Source: Actinomycetes bacterium (GTDB taxonomy: Bacteria; Actinomycetota; Acidimicrobiia; IMCC26256; JANYLB01). Taken from it: a stretch of 64,000 bases of DNA. Positions 7,870 through 16,321 of the stretch are shown in pieces. The translations under genes were made by a program, and so were the position numbers. The stretch lies in NCBI GenBank assembly GCA_025363815.1, contig JANYLB010000036.1, positions 1 through 64,000 of the forward strand, read 5' to 3'. Below the pieces are notes generated by a model, which had not been told where the DNA came from, did not search any database, and saw only the letters and a list, made by a program, of their open reading frames with translations. The first letter of the stretch is position 1. Each line of letters begins with the position of its first letter.

Positions 7870-8313
7870 ATGTCGACCCAGCTTCCGAGCACCACGGGCC
7901 TGCTCCCGCCCGAGTTCGTCGCGTTCACCGCGAGCCCGGCGACCGAACCGTTCTGGGACGCGGCCCGGGAACACCGTCTGGTGGTGCCACGGTGCAGTAG
8001 CTGCGGCACGTTCCGGCTTCCCCCGGCGGTGTTCTGCTGGAACTGCCGAAGTCTCGACGTCGAGTGGATCGAACATGACGGCGCCGGTGATCTCTACTCG
8101 TACACGGTGATTCGACACGCGGTGATCCCGTCGATGGCCGACGTGCTCCCGATCGTGGTCGGGGTGGTGGAACTACCGGGAACGAACGGATGCCGCCTCA
8201 TCGGCGACGTGATCGGTTGCGATCCCGAGTCGGTCCACATCGGAATGCCCCTCTTGCTCGACTGGTACGACGTCGCCGACGGCTCGGTTCCGTGCTTCCG
8301 ACCGCGCGCCTGA
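7870..8313 (+). CDS. Zn-ribbon OB-fold (DUF35) protein
   Basis: A 147-residue partner subunit. The rubredoxin-like zinc ribbon is seen as C-S-S-C then C-W-N-C (about residues 41-57), followed by an OB fold (DLYSYTVIRHAVIPSM, then GCRLIGDVIGC). DUF35 proteins bind thiolase-like or hydratase subunits and shape the CoA site; the thiolase-like gene 42 bp upstream is the obvious partner. AGAGGAA lies 6 nt before the ATG. The 3' end overlaps the next ligase by 22 bp, suggesting one transcript. Confidence 0.85.
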   Translation: MSTQLPSTTGLLPPEFVAFTASPATEPFWDAAREHRLVVPRCSSCGTFRLPPAVFCWNCRSLDVEWIEHDGAGDLYSYTVIRHAVIPSMADVLPIVVGVVELPGTNGCRLIGDVIGCDPESVHIGMPLLLDWYDVADGSVPCFRPRA

Positions 8314-9854
8314 CCCTCGCCGACCTGCTGCGGTCGTACGCTCGTTCGCGCGGCGACGCGCTCTGCCTCGGCGACGGAGACGTCCGTCTGTCGTGGCGCG
8401 AGACCGACGCGCGCGTGAACCGGTGTGCGAACGCGCTCGCATCGGTCGGCGTCGGGGCCGGAGACCGTGTGCTCTGGCTCGGTCAGAACTCGTTCCGGAT
8501 CCAGGAGTTGCTGCTCGCCTGCGCCAAGATCGGCGCATTGTTCTGCCCCGCGAACTGGCGTCAGCAACCCGACGAGCTGGCGTACGTGATCGACGACCTC
8601 GAGCCGCGCGTCGTTGTGGGCCAGGAGCGTGAGGTCGGTCCCGCGATCACCGCCGCCCGGGCGCTCGCGGCCCGATCCCGCGACGCGATCTGGTTGGTCC
8701 ACGACGTCGACGGAGCCGACGACTCCTACGAGTCCTTTGTCGCGTCGGGTGTACCCGATGATCCCGAGGCCGACGGGTCCTCCGACGACCCGTTGCTCCT
8801 CGTCTACACCGCGGCGTTCTCCGGGCGCCCGAACGCGGCGATGCTGTCGTCGCGGGCGCTCATCGCCCAGGGCCTGCTCATGGCTCCGTGGCAGGGAATC
8901 GACGCCGATTCGGTCTTCCTCAACTCGGGGCCGCTCTTCCACATCGGCACGTTCATGCCGAACCTCTCCGCGTTCGTGACCGGTGGGGCGAACGTGTTCA
9001 TCGAGCGCGTCGTCGGCGACGATCTCTGCCGCGCGATCGCGAACTTCGGCTGCACTGCCGGCTTCATCATCGGTCCCATGGTCGACGGGATCGTGGCGGC
9101 GAACGCCGACGGCCGTCACGACCTCTCGACGTTCCGCGGTCACCGGGGCAACCCTGCGTTCGATGCCATGGTGCGACCAGATCCGTCGCCCTGGGGTCGC
9201 AACGCGGGCGGGTACGGTCAGAGCGAGGTCATGGGCATGGCCACGTTCAACCTGCTCGCTGGTGCACGCCCCGGTGACGGGATCGGCACCCACGGGCGCC
9301 CGTCGCCACTCGTGCAGGTGAGGGTGGTCGACGAAGACGACGCCGAGGTCGCGCCGGGTGAGGTCGGCGAGATCGTGGTGCGCGGCGCGACGGTGATGAA
9401 CGGCTACTGGAACCGACCCGAGCTGAACGCCGATCGGAGTCGCGGTGGTTGGCACCACACCAACGACCTGGGCCGCTTCGAAGCCGACGGGACCTTCTCG
9501 TTCATCGCGCCCCAGGGTCGAATGCTGAAGTCGGCCGCGGAGAACATCTACCCGGCTGAGGTCGAGAACGCGATCCGGTCACACCCCGGCGTCGCCGACT
9601 GCGCGGTAATCGGCGTGCCCGACGACGTGTGGGTGCAGTCGGTCACCGCGATCGTCGTCGTGGCCGAGGGCCACGAGGTCGCCGCCGCCGCCGTGATCGA
9701 CTGGTGCCGGGCTCGCATTGCTTCGTACAAGAAGCCCCGCACCGTCGAGTTCGTCGACGCCCTGCCCCGAGCCGATTTTGCCATCGACTACGACGCGCTC
9801 GACGAGCAGTTCGGCGGCGGCGGCTACCCCGGCGGAACCACCCGCAGCGCCTGA
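8292..9854 (+). CDS. class I acyl-CoA synthetase (AMP-binding)
   Basis: A 520-residue AMP-forming ligase. The N-terminal domain (LTLADLLRSYARSRGDALCL) precedes the phosphate loop region LLLVYTAAFSGRPNAAM, which is the usual T-S/G-rich loop in a variant form (TAAFSGRPN). Later come GGYGQSEVMGMA, the hinge and KSAAENIYPAEVENAIRSHP, and finally IASYKKPRTVEFVDALP with the catalytic lysine region. GTG at 8292 is chosen because upstream codons lie within the DUF35 gene and are not ligase-like. It activates a carboxylic acid of unknown structure to its CoA thioester for the preceding enzymes. Confidence 0.85.
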   Translation: MLPTARLTLADLLRSYARSRGDALCLGDGDVRLSWRETDARVNRCANALASVGVGAGDRVLWLGQNSFRIQELLLACAKIGALFCPANWRQQPDELAYVIDDLEPRVVVGQEREVGPAITAARALAARSRDAIWLVHDVDGADDSYESFVASGVPDDPEADGSSDDPLLLVYTAAFSGRPNAAMLSSRALIAQGLLMAPWQGIDADSVFLNSGPLFHIGTFMPNLSAFVTGGANVFIERVVGDDLCRAIANFGCTAGFIIGPMVDGIVAANADGRHDLSTFRGHRGNPAFDAMVRPDPSPWGRNAGGYGQSEVMGMATFNLLAGARPGDGIGTHGRPSPLVQVRVVDEDDAEVAPGEVGEIVVRGATVMNGYWNRPELNADRSRGGWHHTNDLGRFEADGTFSFIAPQGRMLKSAAENIYPAEVENAIRSHPGVADCAVIGVPDDVWVQSVTAIVVVAEGHEVAAAAVIDWCRARIASYKKPRTVEFVDALPRADFAIDYDALDEQFGGGGYPGGTTRSA

Positions 9855-10028
9855 AACCCCCAGGTCGGAATCGGAGCGGTGCATCACGGGCACTCCAAAC
9901 TCACGCGGTGGGAGCCAACCCGGCTACATCCGGTTGAGGAGCTCAGCCCGTGCAGTTCCGCCCGTGAACGCGGCAAGCATGAGGTCGACGTCGTCGCTCG
10001 TGGGGAGCGCGACCGACCGCGGGCTTAT

Positions 10029-10056
10029 TTCCAACTCGGCGCATCTGCGCTTGGAA
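10029..10056. terminator. stem-loop between convergent genes
   Basis: TTCCAA (10029-10034) pairs with TTGGAA (10051-10056) and GCGCA (10039-10043) with TGCGC (10046-10050) around a two-base loop. It lies in the 262-bp gap between the ligase gene and the convergent DegV gene. There is no T-run, so factor-independent termination is uncertain. A minus frame across 9924-10090 (ending LMLAAFTGGTARAELLNRM) looks protein-like but is unrecognised. Confidence 0.35.
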
Positions 10057-10116
10057 CCTGCCAGAGCCGACGTGGACACGTTCGTCGACACCTGGTGCGT
10101 CCGTGATCGCAGTCGG

Positions 10117-10938
10117 TCACGGTGCGAGTTCCCAGACGACCGCGCCGAAGGTGCCGGCACCGGTGTGGGCCGCGACGGTTGGCCCGCACCGATAGCGGAC
10201 GAGCTCGCGCACCTGTGGGAGGGAGCCGAGCGCGTCGGCCAGTGCGTTCGCCGCGTCGAGGTCATCGGCATCGCCGATACCCACGCGCAGCTGCCCGACC
10301 AGATGCTGCTCGAGGAACCGGGTCATCTGCTCGACGGCTGTTTCGACATCAGTGGCCGATCCGATGGTTGCGATCCCGGTTGGTGTCATGGCGACCACGG
10401 GGACTCCGTCGCGGGCGGCTTCGACCTGGATTCGCCCCCCGGCGCGGGCGCGTTCGATCTCACCCACGGTGAACACGCTCGTCGTCGTGTCGGTCACGGT
10501 CTTCGCGGCGGCAACGGCACTCGCGGAGTCGCCTCCGTGGGCGAGCGCGTCGGCGGCAGCCCAGACGCAGCATCCGAGTGCGAATGATGCCGTCCCTGAG
10601 TCGACGATGTGAACCGGCACTGGCGCGAGACGCGCCGCTACCTGCGCGGCGCCGACCGTTCCCGAGTAGGCGCTGCCGACGTGTACCGAGACGATCTCGG
10701 TCGCACCCGCGCCGGCCAGTTCCGCGTACGTCTCGGCGAGCAGCCCGGGTGATGGTGCCGACGTCGTGACCACCGCACCCCGGCGCAACGCCGAATAGAA
10801 GCGCGGGAGATCGAGCGTCTCGTCCTCAACAAGGCTGACACCGTCCACCACGACGGACAGGGGCACGATCCGCGCGCCGAGACGGGCCGTTAGCTCCGCT
10901 GGAAGCATCGCGTTCGAATCGGTGGCCAGAGCAATCAT
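10117..10938 (-). CDS. DegV family fatty-acid-binding protein
   Basis: 273 residues, normal for DegV (FakB-type) proteins, which bind a single fatty acid and present it to a FakA kinase or to other enzymes. Family motifs are visible: IALATDSNAMLPAEL at the N-terminus, TTSAPSPGLLAE (TS-x-PS lipid-head-binding loop, about residues 58-66), VDSGTASFALGC and HTGAGTFGAVVWE at the C-terminus. ATG at 10938 overlaps the stop of the glutaredoxin-like gene by four bases, so the pair is co-translated. No FakA gene is in the window. Confidence 0.88.
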   Translation of the reverse strand: MIALATDSNAMLPAELTARLGARIVPLSVVVDGVSLVEDETLDLPRFYSALRRGAVVTTSAPSPGLLAETYAELAGAGATEIVSVHVGSAYSGTVGAAQVAARLAPVPVHIVDSGTASFALGCCVWAAADALAHGGDSASAVAAAKTVTDTTTSVFTVGEIERARAGGRIQVEAARDGVPVVAMTPTGIATIGSATDVETAVEQMTRFLEQHLVGQLRVGIGDADDLDAANALADALGSLPQVRELVRYRCGPTVAAHTGAGTFGAVVWELAP

Positions 10939-11264
10939 CGATTCGCCTCGGATCTGCCTGTGAGCGAGCGCAACACTCGACGCCAGGCTCCGGGCTCCGG
11001 TGGGGCCCCGACGAGGTGGGGCGCGTTGAGCTCGAGGGCGGCGACGACGTCGGCGACCCGCGGGTTGACGAGCACGGTGGTTCCGATGGCAATGGTCGGT
11101 ACGGTCTCGTTGCCTTGTGCCGCGGCGCGCACATACGCGGCAGCCTCGGGATCAGCCCAGATGTCATGACGGCGCAGGGCAATGCCACGTCGTTGCAGAC
11201 CTCGCCACAACATCGCGGAGACAGCACAGCCGGGACGGGTGTAGAAGTCGACCGCGTCGGTCAT
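10935..11264 (-). CDS. monothiol glutaredoxin/mycoredoxin-like protein
   Basis: A 109-residue thioredoxin-fold protein: VDFYTRPGCAVSAML gives the first strand and a C-A-V-S active site, that is CxxS with one cysteine, and ETVPTIAIG is the cis-proline loop. The C-terminal 30 residues are an extra tail. In actinobacteria such proteins reduce mixed disulfides with mycothiol; a CxxS site favours deglutathionylation-like chemistry or Fe-S handling rather than dithiol reduction. An AAGGTG sits before ATG 11264. It is coupled to the DegV gene and lies beside the radical SAM gene. Confidence 0.8.
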   Translation of the reverse strand: MTDAVDFYTRPGCAVSAMLWRGLQRRGIALRRHDIWADPEAAAYVRAAAQGNETVPTIAIGTTVLVNPRVADVVAALELNAPHLVGAPPEPGAWRRVLRSLTGRSEANR

Positions 11265-11418
11265 GGGAAGGCACCTTCGTTCCGGGGCGGTTGGGTGACA
11301 GGACGGGAACCCGGGCTGGCCGGAGGCTATTCCGGTCGCTCGAAACCACCCGGGCTCGATCCCTCTGTCCCTGGAAGGGAGTCGGCTCGTATTTCGATGT
11401 CGTCAGCCGTCGTGCTCG

Positions 11419-12774
11419 TTACTCTCTGAGGGAGCCCAACTGCACTGCCGTCGGCTCTGCGCAGCAGAACCACGACTCGGTCAGGCGCGGTACGGCATCG
11501 GCCGCGTTCGGATCGAGCCCGAGAGGTGCCAGCCCGCACGCCTCGCGGACCGCGTCGTACACGACCGAGATCGGGTCGTCTGCGGCCGCGCGCTTCTCGA
11601 CAAGGGTTGCGAGTTGGCTCTGTAGCTCGTCGATGGCCGGGTCAGTGGCGCGCCACTGGTATGAGCCCCTGGTGTCGTCGTACGAGTTGAGCGACGCGGC
11701 GAGGTCGGGGTGGTCGAGCAGCAGCGAACCGCGGGGCAGGAGCAGGCGGATCGTGTAATGCACAGGGTCGACGTTGCCAACCAGATCGTTCTCGGCAACA
11801 AAATCGAGGAGATCCTGGACGTGGGTGAGCGTCGTCCACGGGGTGAATGGCATCCACGAAGGCCGCACGGCGATGCCGTGCTCACGCAGGATGCGCACCG
11901 AACGAGCCATATCGGCGACGGTGTGACCCTTGTCGAGATGCGCAAGGGTCGTGTCGTCGACGCTCTCGAACGCCGACACCACGAAGAGACAGCCGGACTC
12001 GGCGAACTCCGCCCAGATGTCGTCGTGACGCAGCACGTGCTCGACTTTGACCGTGCAGTCGAAGGTGATTTCGGGGAAGCGTTCGTGCATGGCTCGCACG
12101 ACCCGGACCGAGTGATGGACGCCGTTGAGAAAGTCGGGGTCGCCGAAGGTGATGTGGCGAGCACCTGCGCTGACCTGTTGCGCGATGTCTGAGAGGACCG
12201 CGTCGTGCTCGACGATACGGATTCGGCCGTTGTAGACGACGGGGACAGGACAGTGCCGACAGCGGTGCGCGCAGCCATGGCTTGCTTCTACGTACCCGAC
12301 TGTTCGTTCGGTGCCGGCGACGACCAGGTGTGCGTACCGATCGAGCGCAGGCAACAGGTCGCGAGCCGGCAGCGCGGCACCTGGCGCCGCGGCCTCACGC
12401 CCGAGGTGGATGATCGTCAGGCCATCTGCGCCTTCCACCCAATCGACAAGGGCGGCGTCGGTCTCACCGGCCAGCACACGATCGGCGACGTCGTCGAGCA
12501 TCTGGCCGTAGAGGCCGTAGCCCGCGACGGGAAGCTCAGGTCGCTGCACCCGCACGCGCGCGATGGCTTGGCGGGCGATCTGGCTAGCAGTGTGCATGGG
12601 CACCGAGAACGCGATGCAGTCGGCCCACGCAACGAGCTCGGGATCCCACTCCTCGATTGAAAGATCGCGGCAGCGCACGTCGTGGCCTCGCGCGCGCAGT
12701 CGCGCCGCTGGTGCCGCCACCTGCAACGGTTGGTGGCCGAGCTCGTAGGAGGCGATCAGGAAGACGCGCATCAC
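11419..12774 (-). CDS. B12-binding-type radical SAM protein with C-terminal CCAEP tail
   Basis: 451 residues. The N-terminal ~120 residues form a Rossmann, B12-binding-like domain (RVFLIASYELGHQPLQVA). The radical SAM core starts at about 167 with C-A-H-R-C-R-H-C (CxxxCxxC, binds the 4Fe-4S cluster and SAM), followed by ITFGDPDFLNG. The protein closes with ESWFCCAEPTAVQLGS, the tail that defines the CUAEP/CCAEP-tail radical SAM family; in some members the second position is selenocysteine, here it is cysteine (TGT/TGC codons, no TGA). The substrate is unknown. GTG 12774 or ATG 12771 starts 5-8 nt after TAGCCT (12785-12780, minus). Neighbours are thiol and persulfide proteins. Confidence 0.85.
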   Translation of the reverse strand: MMRVFLIASYELGHQPLQVAAPAARLRARGHDVRCRDLSIEEWDPELVAWADCIAFSVPMHTASQIARQAIARVRVQRPELPVAGYGLYGQMLDDVADRVLAGETDAALVDWVEGADGLTIIHLGREAAAPGAALPARDLLPALDRYAHLVVAGTERTVGYVEASHGCAHRCRHCPVPVVYNGRIRIVEHDAVLSDIAQQVSAGARHITFGDPDFLNGVHHSVRVVRAMHERFPEITFDCTVKVEHVLRHDDIWAEFAESGCLFVVSAFESVDDTTLAHLDKGHTVADMARSVRILREHGIAVRPSWMPFTPWTTLTHVQDLLDFVAENDLVGNVDPVHYTIRLLLPRGSLLLDHPDLAASLNSYDDTRGSYQWRATDPAIDELQSQLATLVEKRAAADDPISVVYDAVREACGLAPLGLDPNAADAVPRLTESWFCCAEPTAVQLGSLRE

Positions 12775-12807
12775 CCGTCAGGCTATGCGGCAGCAGACGT
12801 GTATCTC

Positions 12808-14151
12808 TCACGGTCCTGAAGGGAGGTCAGAGACGCATACAGAGAATCCAAAGTTTCCAAGTTCCGGTGGTTGGGGTGCGCGGGGCGAGGTCGACAGATC
12901 GCGTGGATGGGTTTCGTACATGCGAAGGGCAACGACGATGCCCGATATCGCAGTGATCACAGCCACCGTCCAAATCGCGGTCTCGATTCCGAATGCATCC
13001 GCGATGACGCCGGCGAGGATCGCGCCGACCGCGAATCCGCCGTCGCGCCAGAGCCGGTAGATGCCGACCGCCGATGCCCGCCACGTGGGGTGGGCGACGT
13101 CGCTGATGGCGGCGAGAAGGGTGGGGTAGACCATCGCGGTTCCGGCACCGAGCAGCACCGCGCCCGCGGCCCACGGGGCGAAGCCAGTCGTCGCGGCGAT
13201 GAGACCGATGGCTACTGCTTGGGTGAGCATGCCACCGACGATCAGCCATTTGCGGCCGATGCGGTCGGAGAGTGCGCCGGTGCCGAGCTGGCCGAGCCCC
13301 CACACGGCGGGGTAGAGCGCGGCGAGGATGCCGATGCGGCTGATCGAGAGTCCGGCAGCGGCGAAGTAGAGGGGGAAGAGCCCCCAGGCGAGGCCGTCGT
13401 TGAGATTGTTGACCAGCCCGGCCTGGCTGCACGATGAGAGCGCGGGTTCGGTAAAGCTGGTGAGAGCGAAAACTTCGCGGGTGGAAAGTTCGCCGTGCAG
13501 CGCGGCGTTGGTTGGCGTGTGCATCGCGGCTTCGTGGCGGGCATGGCCGCGGGTCTCGCGCACGAACAGGCTCGACAGGCCGAGGCCGAGGCCCGCGTAG
13601 GCGACGCCGAGAAAGAACGGCTCGGGGCGTAGGCCGTAACGAGCGGCGATGAAGCCGGTGGCGAGCGCCGTGATCGCAACGGCGCCGTAGCCGGCCGCCT
13701 CATTGAGCCCCATGGCGAATCCGCGCCGTGCGGGGCCGACGAGGTCGATCTTCATGATGACGGTGGTCGACCAGGTGAGGCCCTGGTTCACGCCGAGGAG
13801 CACGTTGGCGAAGATGATCCATCCCCACGTCGGTGCCCACATGAGGAGGAGCGGAATGGGGAGCGCGACGATCCAGCCCGCGACTAGGACGGGTTTGCGA
13901 CCATGCCGGTCCGAGAGCGTGCCGGCGAAGAAGTTCGTCGCAGCCTTCGTCGCGCCGAAGGCGAGAATGAAGGTGAGCGCGGCGGTGTACGCAGTGAGCC
14001 CGAAGACGCGATCGGCAAGCAGGGGGAGAACGGTGCGTTCCTGGCCGATCATCCCGCCCACGAGCGCGTTGACGCCGACGAGCAGCGCGAACTGGCCGAA
14101 GTTCTCGCGCAGCCCCAAGCGGATCGGGGCGGCAGTCGCGGTGTCGGTCAC
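12808..14151 (-). CDS. MFS transporter
   Basis: 447 residues with twelve predicted membrane segments. Motif A is present twice, after helix 2 (GTLSDRHGRKPVLVAG) and in the second half (GALSDRIGRKWLIVGG), as usual for the major facilitator superfamily. Start GTG 14151 overlaps the stop of the MBL/rhodanese gene by four bases, so the transporter is made with the persulfide enzyme; export of a sulfur compound or toxic thiol is a reasonable inference. An early AALTFILAFGATKAATNFFAG segment resembles drug- and anion-efflux members. Confidence 0.85.
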   Translation of the reverse strand: MTDTATAAPIRLGLRENFGQFALLVGVNALVGGMIGQERTVLPLLADRVFGLTAYTAALTFILAFGATKAATNFFAGTLSDRHGRKPVLVAGWIVALPIPLLLMWAPTWGWIIFANVLLGVNQGLTWSTTVIMKIDLVGPARRGFAMGLNEAAGYGAVAITALATGFIAARYGLRPEPFFLGVAYAGLGLGLSSLFVRETRGHARHEAAMHTPTNAALHGELSTREVFALTSFTEPALSSCSQAGLVNNLNDGLAWGLFPLYFAAAGLSISRIGILAALYPAVWGLGQLGTGALSDRIGRKWLIVGGMLTQAVAIGLIAATTGFAPWAAGAVLLGAGTAMVYPTLLAAISDVAHPTWRASAVGIYRLWRDGGFAVGAILAGVIADAFGIETAIWTVAVITAISGIVVALRMYETHPRDLSTSPRAPQPPELGNFGFSVCVSDLPSGP

Positions 14152-15527
14152 ACGCTCGTCTCGAGTGGCATCCCAGTGCGCTCGGACCAGTCGCCAGGCC
14201 CGCCGGCCAGAACCGCGAGGTCGTGACAGCCGCGTCGTCCGAGGAGCGAGGCGCCGGTCATGGCCCGTTCGCCGTGACCGCACATCACGGTCACCGGTCC
14301 CTTGGGAAGAGGCGCCTCGGGAAGGGCGCCGAGCTCGACGTGGACGGCACCGGGGATGTGGCCCGTCTCGTACTCGTTGTCCTGGCGGACATCGAGCACC
14401 GTCGTGTTCAGCTCGCTCGAATCGACCAGCTCGATGCTCGCGAAGGGCAATCCTGCGGCACGCCACGCTTCGAGTCCGCCGTCGAGCTCACCGACGAGCT
14501 GTTCGTAACCGACAGTGAGGCACTGGCGGACAAGATCGGCGCGGTCCTGACCTTCGGCGATGACGAAGATGAGGGGCTGGTCAGGTTCGACGAGCCAACC
14601 CAGCCAGCTCGAGAACACCGGCCGCAGCTCGATCGAGAGCGCACCAGGGATGTGCGCCGCGGCGAAGTCGGCGATGGATCGCACGTCGACCACCAGCCCA
14701 CCGCGCTCCAACCGCGAACGCGCCTCGCCGACAGAAAGGCGCGCCAGCACGGGAGTATCCCGGTACAGGCGGGGACCCTGGCGGTTGTACTCAGGCAGGC
14801 GTGAGAAGTAACTGGGAAACGTCCCGAGGCCGGCTAGCAGCTGGCAAACGAACGTGTCCTCATCGGGTGCTTGCAGGAGCGGGTTCGTAGCGCGTTCACG
14901 CCCGATGGTGGTAGTTCGTTCCGTCGCGCCGGGCGCGGAGCAGAATGAGCCGGCGCCGTGGGTCGGGTAGACCGCGAGGTCATCGGGGAGCACGAGGATC
15001 TCGTCGCGCAATGCACGGTAGAGACGGCGACTGAGGTCTTCGCGGAGCTCGGGACCGAGCAGGTCGGTCCGTCCGACCGTGCCGACCATGAGCGAGCCAC
15101 CGCTGAACAACGCGACCGGTTCGCCGTGCTCGCACAGGAGATAGGCGAGATGATCGGGTGTGTGGCCGGGCGTTGGTATCGCCACAAGGCTCAGCGCGTC
15201 GGTAAGCGCGATCTCGTCGCCCGGCTCGACGTCATGGTGGGGAACCACGAGATCGGCGCCCTTCGACGCGAGGAACTCCGCGCCGCGCGCGGCGAGCTCT
15301 GGCCCTCCCGACACGTAGTCGGCGTGTGAGTGCGTATCGGCGGTGTACGCGATCTCGAGGCCACGTTCGGCTGCGGCCGCCGCATGGCGACCGGGAAGCC
15401 GGGGTGGGTCGATGACGAGCGCCCGCCCGTCGCCGAGATCGACGAGGTACGAGGAGTGCCCGAGACCCTCGTCGACGAAGCTGAGGACCGGAACTGCAGG
15501 TGTGGTCACGCCGACGTCACTTTCCAC
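14148..15527 (-). CDS. MBL-fold persulfide-dioxygenase-like protein with two rhodanese domains
   Basis: 459 residues. Domain 1 (about 5-250) is a metallo-beta-lactamase fold of the ETHE1/persulfide dioxygenase type: DTHSHADYVSGG metal motif, IPTPGHTPDHLAYL and YPTHGAGSFCS. Domain 2 (about 265-355) is a rhodanese fold without a catalytic cysteine; domain 3 (about 365-455) has the active loop C-G-H-G-E-R-A. Such fusions oxidise protein or low-molecular-weight persulfides and move sulfane sulfur. GTG 15527 is preferred: GGAAAG lies 5 nt upstream. It is divergent from the ArsR-rhodanese gene across a paired operator, so sulfide or persulfide induction is likely. Confidence 0.85.
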   Translation of the reverse strand: MESDVGVTTPAVPVLSFVDEGLGHSSYLVDLGDGRALVIDPPRLPGRHAAAAAERGLEIAYTADTHSHADYVSGGPELAARGAEFLASKGADLVVPHHDVEPGDEIALTDALSLVAIPTPGHTPDHLAYLLCEHGEPVALFSGGSLMVGTVGRTDLLGPELREDLSRRLYRALRDEILVLPDDLAVYPTHGAGSFCSAPGATERTTTIGRERATNPLLQAPDEDTFVCQLLAGLGTFPSYFSRLPEYNRQGPRLYRDTPVLARLSVGEARSRLERGGLVVDVRSIADFAAAHIPGALSIELRPVFSSWLGWLVEPDQPLIFVIAEGQDRADLVRQCLTVGYEQLVGELDGGLEAWRAAGLPFASIELVDSSELNTTVLDVRQDNEYETGHIPGAVHVELGALPEAPLPKGPVTVMCGHGERAMTGASLLGRRGCHDLAVLAGGPGDWSERTGMPLETSV

Positions 15528-15545
15528 CGATGCTTTCCATCGATA

Positions 15546-15603
15546 TTCAAGAGATCCTTTGACTTTAGGCGCTCGGGCCGGACTGTTCAAGTGATACTTT
15601 GAA
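15546..15603. promoter_or_regulatory. paired TTCAA-N7/8-TTGA(A) operator of the sulfur module
   Basis: Two imperfect inverted repeats lie 40 bp apart: TTCAA (15546-15550) with TTTGA (15558-15562), and TTCAA (15586-15590) with TTTGAA (15598-15603). They sit between the divergent MBL/rhodanese and ArsR-rhodanese starts; ArsR-family dimers bind such palindromes. The 40-bp spacing puts both on the same helix face. Confidence 0.65.
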
Positions 15604-15625
15604 TAGACCGAGTCGAGGAGGACGT

Positions 15626-16321
15626 GTGACCGACAGGGAAGCCAAGGATTCGTTGTTCGGGGCGTTCGCCTCGGTGGCGAAGGCCCTTGGCAACGGGCGC
15701 CGAGCGGAGATCGTCGACGTTCTCGCGCAGGGTGAGCGTTGCGTCGAGGATCTCGCGGGCGAGATCGGCCAGTCGGTCGCGAACACCTCGCATCACCTTC
15801 GCGTCCTGGCCGACGTCGGGCTGCTCCGGACTCGCCGCAGCGGAACCCGCGTGTTCTACCGGTTGGCGAGCGACCGGGTTGGTGAGCTGTGGGGGGCTCT
15901 GCGTGACGTCGCAGTCGAACACGTCGCCGAAATCGAGGTGCTAGCCGACGACTATCTGGGCGATCGCGAGGGTGTCGAGCAGATCACTGCCGCTGAGCTC
16001 GTGGCCCGCCTGGAGAAGGGACGGGTCGTCGTTCTCGACGTACGTCCAGTCGACGAGTACGCGGCCGGCCACATCACCGGTGCACGCTCTGTGCCACTTG
16101 AGGTTCTTTCCGGTCTCGCCGGATCGTTGCCTCGGAGCCGTGAGATCGTTGCGTACTGCCGCGGCCCGTACTGCCTCTACGCCGACGACGCGGTGCGTCT
16201 CCTTCGGAACCGGGGTCTGCGCGCTCGGCGGCTCGACACCGGATACCCCGAATGGCAGCGCGCCCATCTGCCAACCGAGGTGGACCCGCAGCCGGTCGGA
16301 GCGTCACACCGTGGAAGCTGA
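15626..16321 (+). CDS. ArsR-family regulator fused to a rhodanese domain
   Basis: 231 residues. The N-terminal winged helix (about 8-100) has ALGNGRRAEIVDVLAQGERC, then VANTSHHLRVLADVGLL and RVFYRLAS, the standard ArsR recognition part. The C-terminal rhodanese (about 125-215) has VVVLDVRPVDEYAAGHI and a C-R-G-P-Y-C active loop. Such fusions respond to sulfane sulfur, with the rhodanese cysteines probably passing sulfur to or away from the sensor; that use is inference. GTG 15626 follows GAGGAGG (15615-15621). It is the likely repressor of the divergent persulfide gene and of its own operon with the PLP enzyme. Confidence 0.88.
   Translation: MTDREAKDSLFGAFASVAKALGNGRRAEIVDVLAQGERCVEDLAGEIGQSVANTSHHLRVLADVGLLRTRRSGTRVFYRLASDRVGELWGALRDVAVEHVAEIEVLADDYLGDREGVEQITAAELVARLEKGRVVVLDVRPVDEYAAGHITGARSVPLEVLSGLAGSLPRSREIVAYCRGPYCLYADDAVRLLRNRGLRARRLDTGYPEWQRAHLPTEVDPQPVGASHRGS

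Noticed and set aside
8094-9458. Long minus-strand frame opposite the acyl-CoA synthetase
   Set aside because: Overlaps a full-length ligase with clear motifs; no start signal or recognisable domain.
9879-10106. 75-codon plus-strand frame between ligase and DegV genes
   Set aside because: No ribosome binding site, no -10 box and no family resemblance; the region is a convergent intergenic gap with a stem-loop.
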